NCBI RefSeq assembly: GCF_030540775.2
Contig: NZ_CP141266.1
Span: 1,661,001-1,725,000, forward strand
Source of the DNA: Flavivirga abyssicola
Lineage (GTDB): Bacteria; Bacteroidota; Bacteroidia; Flavobacteriales; Flavobacteriaceae
Length of the DNA stretch: 64,000 nucleotides
Direction: 5' to 3'
Position 1 is the stretch's first letter. Each line of letters starts with the position of its first letter. The notes under the pieces are model-generated. The model worked only from the letters and a program-made list of their open reading frames with translations. It made no database searches and had not been told where the DNA came from. Positions 47,011 to 55,753 of the stretch are shown here, piece after piece. The position numbers were made by a program, and so were the translations under genes.

Positions 47011-48450
47011 TTAATTTATATAAGATAGTGCAGAAATTAGACTGCGAGCTTGAATGTTAACATAATTATTAAATACAATAAACTTTTTTAACTGATTTAG
47101 AGTTAACCAAGTAAAGTTTTCAGGTACTTCGTTTGGAAAAGAATCATCCATTTTTATAATGATGTTTCTATTTTGCTCCTTGTAAAACCTTCCTCCTTCT
47201 TCAGATTGAAGTGTATCAAATACAACATTTTCTAATTCTGCTTTCAAAACATCCTTTAAAAAAGGAATTTTATTTTGCTCATTTTCATTCTCAGAATAAA
47301 CTGTACTACATTGTACCGTTGGTGCAATTTCTAGTATATCGAAATTTCCCGCTTCTAATTTAGCTTGCACTAAAAAGTGAATGACTCCATCAATCTCTTT
47401 TATAATAAAAGCACAAATCCCTTCATCACAAGGCTCTACAAGTGGTTGGTGCCATGACGTAACCTCTCTATTACCTATTTCTACATTTACTCCAATGACT
47501 TTGAAAAAACGATTTTCTTTATGCTCTATTATGTTTTCGGAAACATTCCAATCTTTTAAGTTCATTAAAGATTTTTCCTTAATTGAAAGTTCATAGTTTA
47601 CCTTTTGAGCAGTAATCCAATATATTATTTGATTAAAGGAAAAGAGTGACTTGTCGTGAACTAAAGCAGACGTTAACAATTTAAATCCGATTGAATTTCT
47701 ATTATTATTCATTATGTCATAAAAACCAATGGTTCCAGACGAATAGTTACCAAAAGAAATACCAGAAATTACGGTTCTGGTATCCATATTTATAATATTA
47801 TCTTTCTGCATTAAAAGTTTTATTTGACCTAAAGTAAGCCATTTAAAATCTTCTAATGCATTAACGTCTTTGTCTACTTTTATAATTATATTTCTATTCC
47901 TTTTTTTAAAAAACCTTGCTCCTTGCTCAGATTGTAATTGATCTACTAAAATCTCTTCACTAGTAGCGTTCACAAAATATTCCAAATAATTTGGAGTCTT
48001 ACCTCCATGAACTTGTGTATAGTTACTTTTAGTAGCTTGAATTGTCGGTGACAATTGAACATGATTAACATTTCCAGGTTCTATTTTAGTCTGAATCAAA
48101 AAATAAAGAGTGCCTTTATACTCTTTTGTAATAAAACCTAAATAACCTATTTCTGGCTGATTGATTATTGGTTGATCCCAAGTCTTTCTTTCCCCATAAT
48201 TTGTATTAACTTCCAATCCTTGTATAGAAAAAAACTTATTTGAACTATGAACTACTGCTCCCCGAACCTTATCCAATTTCCAATTGTCCATCTCATCAAA
48301 ACCTATCCTTTTAACACTAACATCAACCTCCTCATTTCTTCTTTTAACCCAGTCAAGAACTTCTTTAGTTGTATTAAAAGGATTATCTGTAGTTAAAGCC
48401 GACTTTAAAAATAAAAGCTCTATTTCTTTTTGTTTAGATATATGATGCAT
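47011..48450 (-). CDS. NDP-hexose 2,3-dehydratase
   Basis: A 479-residue enzyme of the EvaA/TylX3/OleV family, which removes the C2 hydroxyl from dTDP-4-keto-6-deoxyglucose. The family is built of two similar halves and this is visible: RKTWDQPIINQPEIGYLGFI and LVEPCDEGICAFIIKE, TKIEPGNVNHVQLSPTIQ and AKLEAGNFDILEIAPTVQ, LQSEQGARFFKKRNRNIIIK and LQSEEGGRFYKEQNRNIIIK. It lies between a dTDP-sugar reductase-like gene and a Gfo/Idh/MocA gene. The product would be a 2,6-dideoxyhexose intermediate, uncommon in surface polysaccharides and best known from actinomycete antibiotics. Confidence 0.85.
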   Translation of the reverse strand: MHHISKQKEIELLFLKSALTTDNPFNTTKEVLDWVKRRNEEVDVSVKRIGFDEMDNWKLDKVRGAVVHSSNKFFSIQGLEVNTNYGERKTWDQPIINQPEIGYLGFITKEYKGTLYFLIQTKIEPGNVNHVQLSPTIQATKSNYTQVHGGKTPNYLEYFVNATSEEILVDQLQSEQGARFFKKRNRNIIIKVDKDVNALEDFKWLTLGQIKLLMQKDNIINMDTRTVISGISFGNYSSGTIGFYDIMNNNRNSIGFKLLTSALVHDKSLFSFNQIIYWITAQKVNYELSIKEKSLMNLKDWNVSENIIEHKENRFFKVIGVNVEIGNREVTSWHQPLVEPCDEGICAFIIKEIDGVIHFLVQAKLEAGNFDILEIAPTVQCSTVYSENENEQNKIPFLKDVLKAELENVVFDTLQSEEGGRFYKEQNRNIIIKMDDSFPNEVPENFTWLTLNQLKKFIVFNNYVNIQARSLISALSYIN

Positions 48451-48457
48451 TATAAAC

Positions 48458-49360
48458 TTAAAGGTTTTTTACCCAATCATGTAGAGACATTTTGTTAGTT
48501 TTTGTAAACTTCTCTATTTTTAAGGAGTTAAATATCGTGTCTCCGCTTTCTAGAGCCATAGCTATTGTTGGCCAGTCAACGCGTTCCACATTTACGCTAT
48601 ATTTTTTTGAGATAAGATTTGCTATTTCTATCAAAGAAAATGTTTCCCCTGCTATATTATAAGTTTCAGAATTACTCATGTCTTGCTCTGAAACTCTGAT
48701 TATTTGGTTGGAAATATCAGAAACATAAGTAAATGTTCTTTTAAGATTACCTTCTCCATATAAAGTAATAGACTCATCGTTTTTCGCTTGTTTCAAAAAG
48801 AAACCTATCGTTCCATACGAGTAATCATTACTTAGAGTATTTCCATAGGGCACACATATTCTAAAAACTGTAAAAGGAATCTTATAATACGCATTAAACA
48901 TTTTTAAGCTTTGTTCGTTATGAAATTTGTTTAAAGCGTAAATAGTTTTAAATTCTTTTTCTGCATCTTCTGAAAGTGGTGTGTTTTCAACTCCTTTATA
49001 CACTAATCTGGTTGATGGAAAAATAACTTTTGGAAAAACATTTTGTTCTTTAATACACATTAAAACATTTAATAGCCCTTTTTCATTAACGTCTATAAAT
49101 TGATCAAACTTTTCTAACGACCCGTGTGTTCCTGTTTTCCCAGAAAAGTAATAGACATAATCTACATTTAAATCTATTTTTTTTATATTTTCGAAGTTTG
49201 AAATGTCAAATTTGATATACCTGTCTACATGATTAAATTTTGGTTCATTATGAATATCAAAACCAAAAACAAAATACCCTCTTGATTTTAAATCATAGGC
49301 TACATGGCTCCCTAAATAGCCATTACATCCAAAAAATATTGCTTTCCTTTCTTTTTTCAT
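48458..49360 (-). CDS. SDR-family nucleotide-sugar enzyme, probable 4-ketoreductase
   Basis: A 300-residue extended short-chain dehydrogenase. The NAD(P)-binding motif is FGCNGYLGSH (about 10-19); the catalytic residues are Ser116/Thr117 in FPSTRLVY and Tyr141/Lys145 in YALNKFHNE. Further blocks are VFRICVPYGN and RTFTYVSDISNQII. It lies between rfbA and the 2,3-dehydratase gene in a tightly spaced run. After 2-deoxygenation and 3-keto reduction, a 4-ketoreductase is needed to finish the dideoxysugar, and this is the only candidate in the run. Epimerase activity is possible. Confidence 0.65.
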   Translation of the reverse strand: MKKERKAIFFGCNGYLGSHVAYDLKSRGYFVFGFDIHNEPKFNHVDRYIKFDISNFENIKKIDLNVDYVYYFSGKTGTHGSLEKFDQFIDVNEKGLLNVLMCIKEQNVFPKVIFPSTRLVYKGVENTPLSEDAEKEFKTIYALNKFHNEQSLKMFNAYYKIPFTVFRICVPYGNTLSNDYSYGTIGFFLKQAKNDESITLYGEGNLKRTFTYVSDISNQIIRVSEQDMSNSETYNIAGETFSLIEIANLISKKYSVNVERVDWPTIAMALESGDTIFNSLKIEKFTKTNKMSLHDWVKNL

Positions 49361-49377
49361 TTGAAACTAACTATTCT

Positions 49378-50235
49378 TTATGCCAAACTTTTTAAATAAT
49401 CACCATAACCGCTTTTACCGTATTTTAAAGCTAATTTGTATAACTGTTCTTTATCTATATCTCCGTTTCTATAGGCTATTTCTTCTATACAACTAATCTT
49501 AAACCCCTGCCTTTTTTCAATAACCTTCACAAACTCTGATGCTTCATGGAGAGAATCAAAAGTACCTGTATCCAACCAAGCAGTCCCTCTACTTAAAACA
49601 CCTACATCCAGCTTATCTATTTCTAAGTATTTTTTGTTTACATCGGTGATTTCTAACTCTCCTCTTTTGCTTGGTTTTAAAGATTTAGCAATCTTAACAA
49701 CATCATTATCGTAAAAGTACAAACCTGGTACCGCATAATTAGATTTTGGTAATTCTGGTTTTTCTTCTAAAGAAAGTGCCTTAAAATCATCTCCGAACTC
49801 TACGACTCCATATCTTTCTGGGTCAACTACTGGATAGGCGAAAATCGTCCCACCAATAGGGTTAACCTTAGATTTTAGTAACCTTGGTAAATCGGAACCA
49901 TAAAATATATTATCCCCTAAGATAAGAGCCACGCTATCTTCACCGATAAAAGATTCTCCAATAATAAAAGCTTCAGCTAAACCATTAGGATGCTCTTGTA
50001 TTTCATAAGAAAATGAACATCCTAAATCTCTTCCATCACCTAATAATTGTTTTAATAAAGGCAAATGCATTGGTGTCGAAATAATTAAAATTTCTTTTAT
50101 CCCTGCCAACATTAATATTGACAAAGGATAGTAAATCATTGGTTTATCGTAAACTGGCAATAACTGTTTGCTTATTGTTATTGTTAGAGGGTAGAGTCTC
50201 GTTCCTGATCCACCTGATAGAATGATACCTTTCAT
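49378..50235 (-). CDS. rfbA: Glucose-1-phosphate thymidylyltransferase
   Basis: Makes dTDP-glucose from glucose-1-phosphate and dTTP; 285 residues, as usual. It begins [17 protein letters not shown] (nucleotide-binding loop), has [30 protein letters not shown] (metal-binding Asp), [15 protein letters not shown] and [20 protein letters not shown]. The C-terminus contains [17 protein letters not shown] and [12 protein letters not shown]. It follows rfbB by 13 bases and feeds both the dideoxyhexose and rhamnose routes. A decayed second copy of its 3' end exists at 55479-55750. Confidence 0.93.
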   Translation of the reverse strand: MKGIILSGGSGTRLYPLTITISKQLLPVYDKPMIYYPLSILMLAGIKEILIISTPMHLPLLKQLLGDGRDLGCSFSYEIQEHPNGLAEAFIIGESFIGEDSVALILGDNIFYGSDLPRLLKSKVNPIGGTIFAYPVVDPERYGVVEFGDDFKALSLEEKPELPKSNYAVPGLYFYDNDVVKIAKSLKPSKRGELEITDVNKKYLEIDKLDVGVLSRGTAWLDTGTFDSLHEASEFVKVIEKRQGFKISCIEEIAYRNGDIDKEQLYKLALKYGKSGYGDYLKSLA

Positions 50236-50248
50236 TTGTTTAAAACTT

Positions 50249-51298
50249 TTAGTTATGCCCGTATTGTATACTATAATATTTTTGATAATTCCCTGAAGTA
50301 ACGTTATCCAGCCATTCTGAATTACTTAAATACCAATCTATAGTTAATTTAAGTCCCTCTTCAAAAGTTACCGATGGACCCCAGCCTAAAGAGTTTTTTA
50401 TTTTTGACGCATCAATAGCGTATCTCAAGTCATGACCTGGTCTGTCTTTTACAAACTTAATTAGCTTTTCAGAGGTTCCCTTTGGTCTATTAAGTTTATT
50501 ATCCATTTGCTGGCATAATAGCTTAATCAAATCTATATTTTTCCACTCATTAAAACCTCCGATATTATACGTTTCATTACGCTTCCCTTCATGAAAAACA
50601 AAATCTATTGCAATGGCATGGTCTGCAACATAAAGCCAATCCCTTGTATAATTACCATCCCCATATACAGGTAATTCCTTATTATTTATTATGTTATTAA
50701 TGAATAAAGGAATCAACTTTTCCGGAAATTGATTTGCACCGTAATTATTTGAACAATTTGTTATTACATATGGCAGGTTATATGTTTCTCCATAAGCTCT
50801 TACAAAATGATCCGAACTTGCTTTTGAAGCTGAATATGGTGAGTTGGGATCGTATGAGGTGGTTTCTGTAAACAGCCCAGTATCACCTAAAGTACCATAA
50901 ACTTCATCTGTACTTATATGATAAAATAATTTTGAACTATAGTTATTTTTCCATATTTCCTTCGCAGCATTTAATAGGTTTACTGTTCCAAAAATATTTG
51001 TTCTAACAAAAGATAATGGGTCGGTAATCGATCGATCTACGTGAGACTCAGCAGCCAGATGAATTACTGCATCAAATTGATACGTTTTAAAAATGCTATT
51101 TATAAAATCACTATCATTAATATCTCCTTTTATAAATTGATAATTAGGATTATTCTCAACATCTTTTAAATTTTCTAAGTTCCCAGCATAGGTTAATAAA
51201 TCCAAGTTATAGATTTTATAATTTTTGTATTTATTCACAAATAGCCTTACGACATGAGAACCTATAAATCCAGCTCCACCAGTGATTAATATTTTCAT
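50249..51298 (-). CDS. rfbB: dTDP-glucose 4,6-dehydratase
   Basis: Converts dTDP-glucose to dTDP-4-keto-6-deoxyglucose; 349 residues. The NAD-binding motif [11 protein letters not shown] starts at residue 7, the active-site trio Thr130-Asp131-Glu132 is in HISTDEVYG, and Tyr155/Lys159 are in [21 protein letters not shown] near residue 35 and [12 protein letters not shown] are also diagnostic. It heads the five-gene dTDP-sugar cassette rfbB-rfbA-ketoreductase-2,3-dehydratase-3-ketoreductase. It appears to be the only intact copy in the window. Confidence 0.94.
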   Translation of the reverse strand: MKILITGGAGFIGSHVVRLFVNKYKNYKIYNLDLLTYAGNLENLKDVENNPNYQFIKGDINDSDFINSIFKTYQFDAVIHLAAESHVDRSITDPLSFVRTNIFGTVNLLNAAKEIWKNNYSSKLFYHISTDEVYGTLGDTGLFTETTSYDPNSPYSASKASSDHFVRAYGETYNLPYVITNCSNNYGANQFPEKLIPLFINNIINNKELPVYGDGNYTRDWLYVADHAIAIDFVFHEGKRNETYNIGGFNEWKNIDLIKLLCQQMDNKLNRPKGTSEKLIKFVKDRPGHDLRYAIDASKIKNSLGWGPSVTFEEGLKLTIDWYLSNSEWLDNVTSGNYQKYYSIQYGHN

Positions 51299-51308
51299 AT
51301 TATATATC

Positions 51309-51380
51309 TCAATTTAGTTGTTTTTTACTAACATACCACTTATAAAACTTTTCAATACCATAAATATTGCTTTTTTTAAT
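51309..51380 (-). pseudogene. Possible C-terminal remnant of a nucleotide-sugar epimerase
   Basis: On the minus strand, about 23 codons between two stops read SNIYGIEKFYKWYVSKKQLN, which resembles the end of NAD-dependent epimerases and dehydratases, where a GI-KF--WY motif forms the last helix. No start or preceding domain is present. It lies ten bases ahead of rfbB and 25 bases after the FkbM fragment, so it could be debris from a deleted gene. The match is short and the call is weak. Confidence 0.3.
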
Positions 51381-51405
51381 TTATTCATTAGCAGAGAAGT
51401 ATATT

Positions 51406-51738
51406 CTATTTATTAATTTTATTTTTAGATAAATTCTGGATTAATTCTCTTTCTGTAATTTTTACAGCTAAAAAATTCCCAGACAATAAATTTTCATATA
51501 CGGTCTTAACCCACTGCCCCTCATTAGACCCAACATCAAAAACTATTAAATTATTTTTTCGAAAGTAGTTTAAACAAACACAAAATGTATTTAATTCACT
51601 ATTTTGGGAAACATTCCAGTTTAGATTATGAAAAGATTTGTAGAAAAAATTATTAATTCTAGCAATTAATTTTATTACCAATGAAGTTCTATTTCTACCA
51701 ATAAATGACATGATTATTTCTAAAATTTTCTTTTTCAT
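51406..51738 (-). pseudogene. Truncated FkbM-family methyltransferase
   Basis: A 110-codon frame whose first 75 residues look like the start of an FkbM-type SAM methyltransferase, including the SAM-binding strand and loop NLIVFDVGSNEGQWVKTVYEN (about 62-82, quoted in part: VFDVGSNEGQW). FkbM proteins normally run 230-280 residues, and the conserved acidic strand after the SAM loop is absent here. The tail (AVKITERELIQNLSKNKINK) does not match the family. It is probably a deletion remnant at a module border between fcl and rfbB. Confidence 0.6.
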
Positions 51739-51935
51739 AAATTGTGCATTGATTTATTTAACATAAATAGTTCTCAATATGATTTCCAAATAGTCTTTAT
51801 TTCTAAAACATATTACTTAAACTATAAATATCCTTTCACTTAAATCATAAGCTTTATAAATTTGGACATTTTTCAAAATAGTCTTGTGGCATTAGACTTA
51901 ATAAAGTTAATACTGCCAAAGGTTAAATATTTTTA

Positions 51936-52985
51936 TTACTTGTTTTTTATATACCAATTATATATATATTTAATACCTTCTGATAGTTCTACAGTATGTT
52001 TCCAACCCAATCCATTTAACTTTGATACATCCGTTAGCTTACGCATTGTACCATCTGGCTTCTCGATATTAAATACGAAGTCTCCATGAAAACCAATAAC
52101 TCTTTTTATTGTATATGCTAATTCTTTTATAGAAATATCTGTGCCAGTACCAATATTAATGTGAGTATTTCTAACTTCTCTTTCTCCATCAGGATAAGTA
52201 TCTAAAAAACTTCTGTTTTCCATTATAAATACACAAGCGTCGGCCATATCTTCACTCCATAAAAATTCTCGTTTAGGTTTACCAGATCCCCAAATTTCAA
52301 CACTATTTGCGGATACACCAAAAGTCTTTAAGTATTCTTTACATTCTCCAATACTATTAAGGCCTAAATCGTTTACAACCTGATCATATTTTAATTCTGA
52401 CAACAACTTTGCTAAATGAATTTTCCTTATCAACGCAGGTAAAACATGCGATTTTTCCAAATCGAAATTATCATTAGGTCCATAAAGATTCGTTGGCATG
52501 ACAGAGATAAAATTAGTGCCGTATTGCAGGTTATAGCTTTCACACATTTTAATCCCAGCAATTTTAGCAATAGCATAAGGCTCATTGGTGTATTCCAATG
52601 TATCTGTTAACAAATACTCTTCTTTTATAGGTTGAGGAGTATTTTTAGGGTAAATACATGTGCTTCCCAAAAACAACAGTTTTTTTACATTATTAATATA
52701 ACTTTGATGAATAACATTGTTCTGAATCATCATATTATCATATATGAAATCTGCTCTATATGTGTTATTAGCTACTATACCACCAACTTTAGCTGCCGCT
52801 AAAAACACATATTCCGGCTTCTCCTGACTAAAAAAATCAGAAACAGCTCTTTGGTCTGTTAAATCCAGTTCTTTATGTGTACGAGCAATAATATTATTAT
52901 ACCCTTTGTCTTTAAGGTTTTTAAAAATAGCACTACCCACTAAGCCTCTATGCCCTGCAATGTAAATTTTAGAGTTTTTATCCAT
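51936..52985 (-). CDS. fcl: GDP-L-fucose synthase
   Basis: Epimerase-reductase that turns GDP-4-keto-6-deoxymannose into GDP-L-fucose; 349 residues, slightly longer than many homologues. NADP-binding motif IAGHRGLVGSAIF near residue 9, LFLGSTCIYPKNTPQPIKE with the catalytic Ser and Cys, and NEPYAIAKIAGIKMCESY (YxxxK) are present, with MPTNLYGPNDNFD and KREFLWSEDMADAC. Gmd precedes it by six bases, forming the standard GDP-fucose pair. Confidence 0.93.
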   Translation of the reverse strand: MDKNSKIYIAGHRGLVGSAIFKNLKDKGYNNIIARTHKELDLTDQRAVSDFFSQEKPEYVFLAAAKVGGIVANNTYRADFIYDNMMIQNNVIHQSYINNVKKLLFLGSTCIYPKNTPQPIKEEYLLTDTLEYTNEPYAIAKIAGIKMCESYNLQYGTNFISVMPTNLYGPNDNFDLEKSHVLPALIRKIHLAKLLSELKYDQVVNDLGLNSIGECKEYLKTFGVSANSVEIWGSGKPKREFLWSEDMADACVFIMENRSFLDTYPDGEREVRNTHINIGTGTDISIKELAYTIKRVIGFHGDFVFNIEKPDGTMRKLTDVSKLNGLGWKHTVELSEGIKYIYNWYIKNK

Positions 52986-52991
52986 AAATAC

Positions 52992-54110
52992 TTACTCATA
53001 ATAATTTTTAATTCTATGACCTCCTTCTTTTAAGTACTGTTGCTTTTCCATAAGAGCAATATCACTTGACATCATATCTTCAACCAAATCTGTTAGGTTA
53101 TACTTAGGAACCCAACCTAACTTTTCTTTAGCCTTGGTAGCATCTCCAATTAATAAATCTACCTCTGTTGGTCTGAAATATTTTGCATCTACTGTTATTA
53201 TTTCTTTACCAATCTCTAATTGATACTTTGGATTATTGCATGCTTTAATATAGCCTTTTTCATTTTCGTTTTCCCCACTAAATTCAAGTTCTATACCAAC
53301 ATGAGCAAAGCTCATTTTTACAAAATCTCTAACAGTTGTTGTTTTTCCTGTAGCAATCACCCAGTCTTCCGCCTTATCTGCCTGAAGTATCATCCACATC
53401 ATCCTAACATAGTCTTTTGCATGCCCCCAATCTCTTTTAGCATCTAAGTTACCCAAGTACATTTTTTCTTGTAATCCTAATGCAATCCTAGAAGCGGCCC
53501 TGGTAATTTTTCTTGTTACAAAAGTTTCCCCTCTAATGGGCGATTCATGGTTAAATAAAATACCATTACATGCGTAAATACCATAAGCTTCCCTATAATT
53601 TACAGTTATCCAATAGGCATACATTTTTGCTACTGCATATGGACTCCTTGGATAAAAAGGTGTTGTTTCCGTTTGGGGAACTCCCTGTACTTTTCCGTAA
53701 AGTTCGGATGTTGAAGCCTGGTATATCTTAGTCTTCTTTTCCATTCCCAACAACCTTAAAGCTTCTAAAAGTCTTAATGTCCCTATTCCATCAGCATTTG
53801 CCGTATATTCTGGCATTTCAAAAGACACATGTACATGGCTCATGGCTGCAAGGTTATATATTTCGTCAGGTTGTACTTCCTGGATGATTCTGGTTAAGTT
53901 AGTACTATCAGTTAAGTCTCCATAGTGAAGAAAGAAATTTTGATTTTCAACATGTGGATCCTGATATAGATGATCTATTCTATCCGTATTAAATAAAGAA
54001 GATCTTCTTTTTATACCATGTACTTCATAGCCTTTCTTTAATAAAAACTCACTTAAATAAGCACCATCCTGTCCTGTAACTCCTGTTATTAAAGCTATTT
54101 TTTTTTGCAT
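52992..54110 (-). CDS. gmd: GDP-mannose 4,6-dehydratase
   Basis: First step from GDP-mannose to GDP-L-fucose; 372 residues. NADP motif [17 protein letters not shown] (about 8-24), [11 protein letters not shown], the active-site segment [12 protein letters not shown] (about 131-142), and Tyr158/Lys162 in [26 protein letters not shown] and FRPTEVDLL complete the signature. It starts 31 bases after the truncated end of rfbD and is followed by fcl. GDP-mannose must come from genes elsewhere, as no manB/manC is in the window. Confidence 0.95.
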   Translation of the reverse strand: MQKKIALITGVTGQDGAYLSEFLLKKGYEVHGIKRRSSLFNTDRIDHLYQDPHVENQNFFLHYGDLTDSTNLTRIIQEVQPDEIYNLAAMSHVHVSFEMPEYTANADGIGTLRLLEALRLLGMEKKTKIYQASTSELYGKVQGVPQTETTPFYPRSPYAVAKMYAYWITVNYREAYGIYACNGILFNHESPIRGETFVTRKITRAASRIALGLQEKMYLGNLDAKRDWGHAKDYVRMMWMILQADKAEDWVIATGKTTTVRDFVKMSFAHVGIELEFSGENENEKGYIKACNNPKYQLEIGKEIITVDAKYFRPTEVDLLIGDATKAKEKLGWVPKYNLTDLVEDMMSSDIALMEKQQYLKEGGHRIKNYYE

Positions 54111-54141
54111 TTTATAATATGATTAAGATATTTAGGTTAAG

Positions 54142-54930
54142 CTAATTAGAATTTTGTAAAATTGAGTTTCTGGGTCGCTCGGCAAAAGTACGATAATTCT
54201 TTGCCTGAACAAGTTTAACTTCATTAGAAATATTATTTTCCAATAAAATTTGCTGTGCAAAACTAAACCACGTCATTGGTTTGCCATCTGAAAAATGACG
54301 AATTCCAAAGTTATTATCCCGATTTATTATAATATCAATAATGTATTTTGACAATGTTGTAGTGTTAGTTGGACATCCTATCTGCTGATCCGTAACAATA
54401 AGTTTATTTTCGGTTTTAGCTTTTTCTAAGATCGTACGATAAAAATTATGTCCATAATGTTTACTATATAACCAAGACGTTCTGATTATAAAATAACTAT
54501 CTAAAATGCCCCTAATATACCGCTCTCCCAGTAATTTTGATTTACCATATTCATTTATTGGGCTTGGAATATCCTGAACAGAATATGGTCCAAACTTTTC
54601 ACCATCAAACACATAATCTGTAGATACATGAATTAAAATCGTATTCGTTTCTTTACATACTCCAGCTAAATTTTTAACCCCTTCTGCATTTACTTTTAAA
54701 GCACTTTCTGGTGTTTTTTCTGCCTGTTCAACATTTGTATATGCCGCACAATTTATACAATAATCAAATTTATTATTAAAAAATAATCTCAATTCTTTCT
54801 CTTTAGTAATATCTAATTCTGCTTTTGACGCGAAAATAAAATCAAGTCCATTTTGATTATCGGAATATAGTTCTTCAATCGTTTTTCCTAATTGCCCATT
54901 GGCTCCTGTTACTAAGATTTTAGTACTCAT
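54142..54930 (-). CDS. rfbD: dTDP-4-dehydrorhamnose reductase, C-terminally truncated
   Basis: Last step of dTDP-L-rhamnose synthesis. NADPH motif ILVTGANGQLGKTI (about 5-18), HVSTDYVFDG (Ser103/Thr104), and Tyr128/Lys132 in YGKSKLLGE are intact. The protein is 262 residues and stops in RPRNSILQNSN, the block that normally reads RP..S.L and is followed by some 25 more residues forming the final helix. No frame-shifted tail is visible in the 31 bases before gmd. Activity may be reduced or lost; its start overlaps rfbC by 11 bases. Confidence 0.85.
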   Translation of the reverse strand: MSTKILVTGANGQLGKTIEELYSDNQNGLDFIFASKAELDITKEKELRLFFNNKFDYCINCAAYTNVEQAEKTPESALKVNAEGVKNLAGVCKETNTILIHVSTDYVFDGEKFGPYSVQDIPSPINEYGKSKLLGERYIRGILDSYFIIRTSWLYSKHYGHNFYRTILEKAKTENKLIVTDQQIGCPTNTTTLSKYIIDIIINRDNNFGIRHFSDGKPMTWFSFAQQILLENNISNEVKLVQAKNYRTFAERPRNSILQNSN

Positions 54931-55471
54931 TTAGAAAATCTTTAAATGTAGGCAATTGCTTATCCTTATCCGATATAATAAGTTTATCCAAAGGAAAATC
55001 CCAATCTATATTCATATCTTTATCACTATATAAAATACCTGATTCCGATTCTTTGTTATAAAAATTATCACATTTATAAGAAAAAATGGTATCATCTTCC
55101 AAAACCAAAAAACCATGTGCAAACCCTTTGGGAATATAAACTTGTTTATGCTCAATATCGTCTAAAATGACAGAAAAACTCTTACCAAACGTTGGAGATT
55201 TTTTTCTAACATCTATACAAACGTCAAGTACTTTTCCTTTTATAACTTGTATTAATTTGGCTTGTACATATTTTCCAGTTTGAAAATGCATCCCTCTTAA
55301 AACACCTTTCGATGATTTTGATTGATTATCTTGCACAAAATCAACAGTAACACCAGTTTCTGCTTCAAAATTTTTTTTATTAAAACTTTCAAAAAAAAAG
55401 CCTCTTTCATCTTCGAATACTTGAGGTGTTAAAACAAAACAACCTTTTAAATATATTTCTTCAACAATCAT
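54920..55471 (-). CDS. rfbC: dTDP-4-dehydrorhamnose 3,5-epimerase
   Basis: Epimerises dTDP-4-keto-6-deoxyglucose at C3 and C5 on the way to dTDP-L-rhamnose; 183 residues, normal length. DERGFFFESFNKKNF, the catalytic His62 in VLRGMHFQ, VIKGKVLDVCIDVRK, and YIPKGFAHGFLVL are typical of RmlC. It begins seven bases after the rfbB/rfbA remnant and overlaps rfbD by 11 bases. It belongs to the older rhamnose operon whose own rfbB and rfbA were deleted. Confidence 0.94.
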   Translation of the reverse strand: MIVEEIYLKGCFVLTPQVFEDERGFFFESFNKKNFEAETGVTVDFVQDNQSKSSKGVLRGMHFQTGKYVQAKLIQVIKGKVLDVCIDVRKKSPTFGKSFSVILDDIEHKQVYIPKGFAHGFLVLEDDTIFSYKCDNFYNKESESGILYSDKDMNIDWDFPLDKLIISDKDKQLPTFKDFLNEY

Positions 55472-55478
55472 TTCTATA

Positions 55479-55750
55479 TTACTTTAGATAGTATTCACTA
55501 TAACCACTTTTAAGCAATGGTTGGGCAAGTTTATTGAGTTGAGATTTGTTTATATATCCCATTTTTATACTATTTCTTCAATACAGCATATTTTTAGCCC
55601 TTGTAGCTCTTCAATTACCTGCACACATTGCGAAGCTTGCATAAGTAGTTTATCTAAATTTACTATTTTAATAAGAGGGTAGTGTTTAAGAAAATAAACA
55701 ATAAAATTTGACCCTATGAACCCAGCCCCTCCAGTTATTAAAATCGTCAT
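55479..55750 (-). pseudogene. Fused remnant of rfbB 5' end and rfbA 3' end
   Basis: The first 35 codons ([20 protein letters not shown], then IVNLDKL) match the N-terminus of dTDP-glucose 4,6-dehydratase. They run directly into LMQASQCVQVIEELQG and LKICCIEEIV, matching the C-terminus of glucose-1-phosphate thymidylyltransferase (compare [16 protein letters not shown] and CIEEIAYR in the intact rfbA). A stop follows, but the rest of the RfbA tail continues in another frame: MGYINKSQLNKLAQ, PLLKSGYSEYYLK, then TAA at 55479. So a deletion of nearly 2 kb joined the two genes and a later small indel broke the frame. It lies immediately before rfbC. Confidence 0.85.
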
Positions 55751-55753
55751 TTA

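Noticed and set aside
51862-52089. Plus-strand frame opposite the 3' end of fcl
   Set aside because: Mostly antisense to the well-supported fcl gene; no protein-like pattern.
55565-55750. A 61-codon ORF that could be called a small epimerase-like gene
   Set aside because: Its first half is RfbB and its second half is RfbA, with the RfbA tail continuing in another frame; it is a deletion remnant, not a gene.
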